A DNA stretch of 5,122 nt from NCBI GenBank assembly GCA_051011595.1, contig JBPCTQ010000339.1:1-5122 (forward strand), in the 5' to 3' direction. Below, one piece after another: positions 4,541-5,122 of the stretch; the first letter of the stretch is position 1; every line of letters starts with the position of its first letter. Origin of the DNA: JAOUEE01 sp051011595 (lineage in GTDB: Bacteria; Actinomycetota; Acidimicrobiia; Acidimicrobiales; SHLQ01). Both the position numbers and the translations under genes were made by a program. A model generated the notes under the pieces. The model did no database searches. It was not told where the DNA came from and saw only the letters and a program-made list of their open reading frames with translations.

Positions 4541-5122
4541 ATGAAATGGGCGCCGATGCCCGTCGAACTGCGGCCTGACCCGCGCTCCTTCACGGTTCCG
4601 GCCCCGGCTGCCCCGCCGGAGCCCGTGGTCGACGTTCCCCCGGCACCGCCGGTCGTGCCCGAGGAGCCGCCGGTCGACACCGGCTCTGGTGACGGGCCCA
4701 ATCCGTGGCGCCGTCGCCTGGCCTGGGTTGCCCTGGTCATCGTGGCCTTGAGTGTGGTCGAGCTCGGGTACCTCTACACCGTGTGGCGAAGCGTCGATCG
4801 GGTCGACCTCGAGGACTCGCTCAGCGCCGACTCGGGGTCGGGGGTCAACTACCTCATCGTGGGCAGCGACTCGCGTGAGGGGGTCGATCCCGACGATCCC
4901 AACGCCGGCGTGATCCTGGGTGGTGGGTTGGGGAGCGAACGAACCGACACCATCTTGGTGCTGCGAACCCACGCCGACGGCGTCACGACGATGGCGATCC
5001 CTCGTGATCTCTTCGTCACCATCGCCGACACCGGCGGGGAGGGACACATCAACTCTGCCATCCAGGGCGGCCCCCCCCGCCTGGTGCGCACCATCGAGTC
5101 GAACCTGGGTATCCCCATTCAC
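4541..5122 (+). CDS. LytR-CpsA-Psr (LCP) family cell-wall ligase, N-terminal part
   Basis: The first 194 codons are present; the gene runs off the right end. LCP enzymes move lipid-linked glycopolymers such as teichoic acids, arabinogalactan or capsule onto peptidoglycan, on the outer face of the membrane. The order seen is a proline-rich cytoplasmic region (residues 1-56), one transmembrane helix (about 59-82, RLAWVALVIVAL...) after WRRR, and the LCP domain from about 101. Its conserved blocks are NYLIVGSDSREG (103-114), SERTDTILVLRT (132-143) with Arg134 and Asp136, AIPRDLFV (152-159) with Arg155 and Asp156, and GHINSAIQGGP (168-178), ending in NLGIPIH. These carry the Asp and Arg residues that bind the lipid pyrophosphate and Mg2+ in known structures. 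The ATG at 4541 has no clear Shine-Dalgarno; GTG at 4538 or 4514 and ATG at 4556 are alternatives. It is divergent from the M23 gene. Confidence 0.93.
   Translation, partial: MKWAPMPVELRPDPRSFTVPAPAAPPEPVVDVPPAPPVVPEEPPVDTGSGDGPNPWRRRLAWVALVIVALSVVELGYLYTVWRSVDRVDLEDSLSADSGSGVNYLIVGSDSREGVDPDDPNAGVILGGGLGSERTDTILVLRTHADGVTTMAIPRDLFVTIADTGGEGHINSAIQGGPPRLVRTIESNLGIPIH

Noticed and set aside
5071..5078. Run of eight C in the LCP gene as a possible phase-variation tract or sequencing error
   Set aside because: The frame stays consistent with the LCP family on both sides (GHINSAIQGGP, then NLGIPIH), so no indel is needed; C runs of this size are common at such GC content.
4472..5122. Minus-strand open frame of 216 codons at the right end
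   Set aside because: The plus strand over the same bases encodes all N-terminal LCP motifs in order, with a transmembrane helix; the antisense product resembles nothing.

Overview
The window is chromosomal DNA of very high GC content from an actinobacterium. Its gene set is an actinobacterial-type DivIVA/Wag31 protein, an LCP-family cell-wall ligase, an M23 peptidase with a long coiled coil, and a two-gene kynurenine operon. Leaderless-looking starts fit the same group. An Acidimicrobiia-like origin is my guess and is not proven by the sequence. I saw no mobile elements, CRISPR arrays, tRNAs or rRNAs.

Left part (1-1932): the first 95 bases hold the 5' end of a minus-strand gene for pseudouridine-5'-phosphate glycosidase. 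Only 44 bases away, on the plus strand, a two-gene operon begins: 3-hydroxyanthranilate 3,4-dioxygenase followed by kynureninase, with an ATGA stop/start overlap. Kynureninase makes 3-hydroxyanthranilate (from 3-hydroxykynurenine) and the dioxygenase opens its ring, giving the precursor of quinolinate. The pair therefore forms the lower kynurenine pathway, feeding either NAD synthesis or tryptophan breakdown. Both divergent genes have the same hexamer, TACGCT, exactly 6 bases before their ATG, which suggests two back-to-back leaderless promoters.

Middle (1933-3018): kynU meets a minus-strand unit head-on across a long, nearly perfect hairpin. That unit is a DivIVA-domain protein followed by a small unrecognised gene. 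The small gene seems to start at a GTGA overlap with the divIVA stop but to be frameshifted about 15 codons later.

Right part (3019-5122): upstream of divIVA on the same strand is a secreted M23 metallopeptidase of the EnvC/NlpD-like coiled-coil type. Its signal-peptide core is encoded by an exact 18-bp tandem duplication. Divergent from it, on the plus strand, is the 5' part of a LytR-CpsA-Psr (LCP) gene that runs off the window. M23 peptidase, DivIVA and LCP protein together make an envelope growth and division neighbourhood. I found no convincing new multi-gene system. The most unusual points are the paired leaderless promoters, the dioxygenase lacking one cysteine of its second metal site, the frameshifted small gene and the duplicated signal-peptide core.
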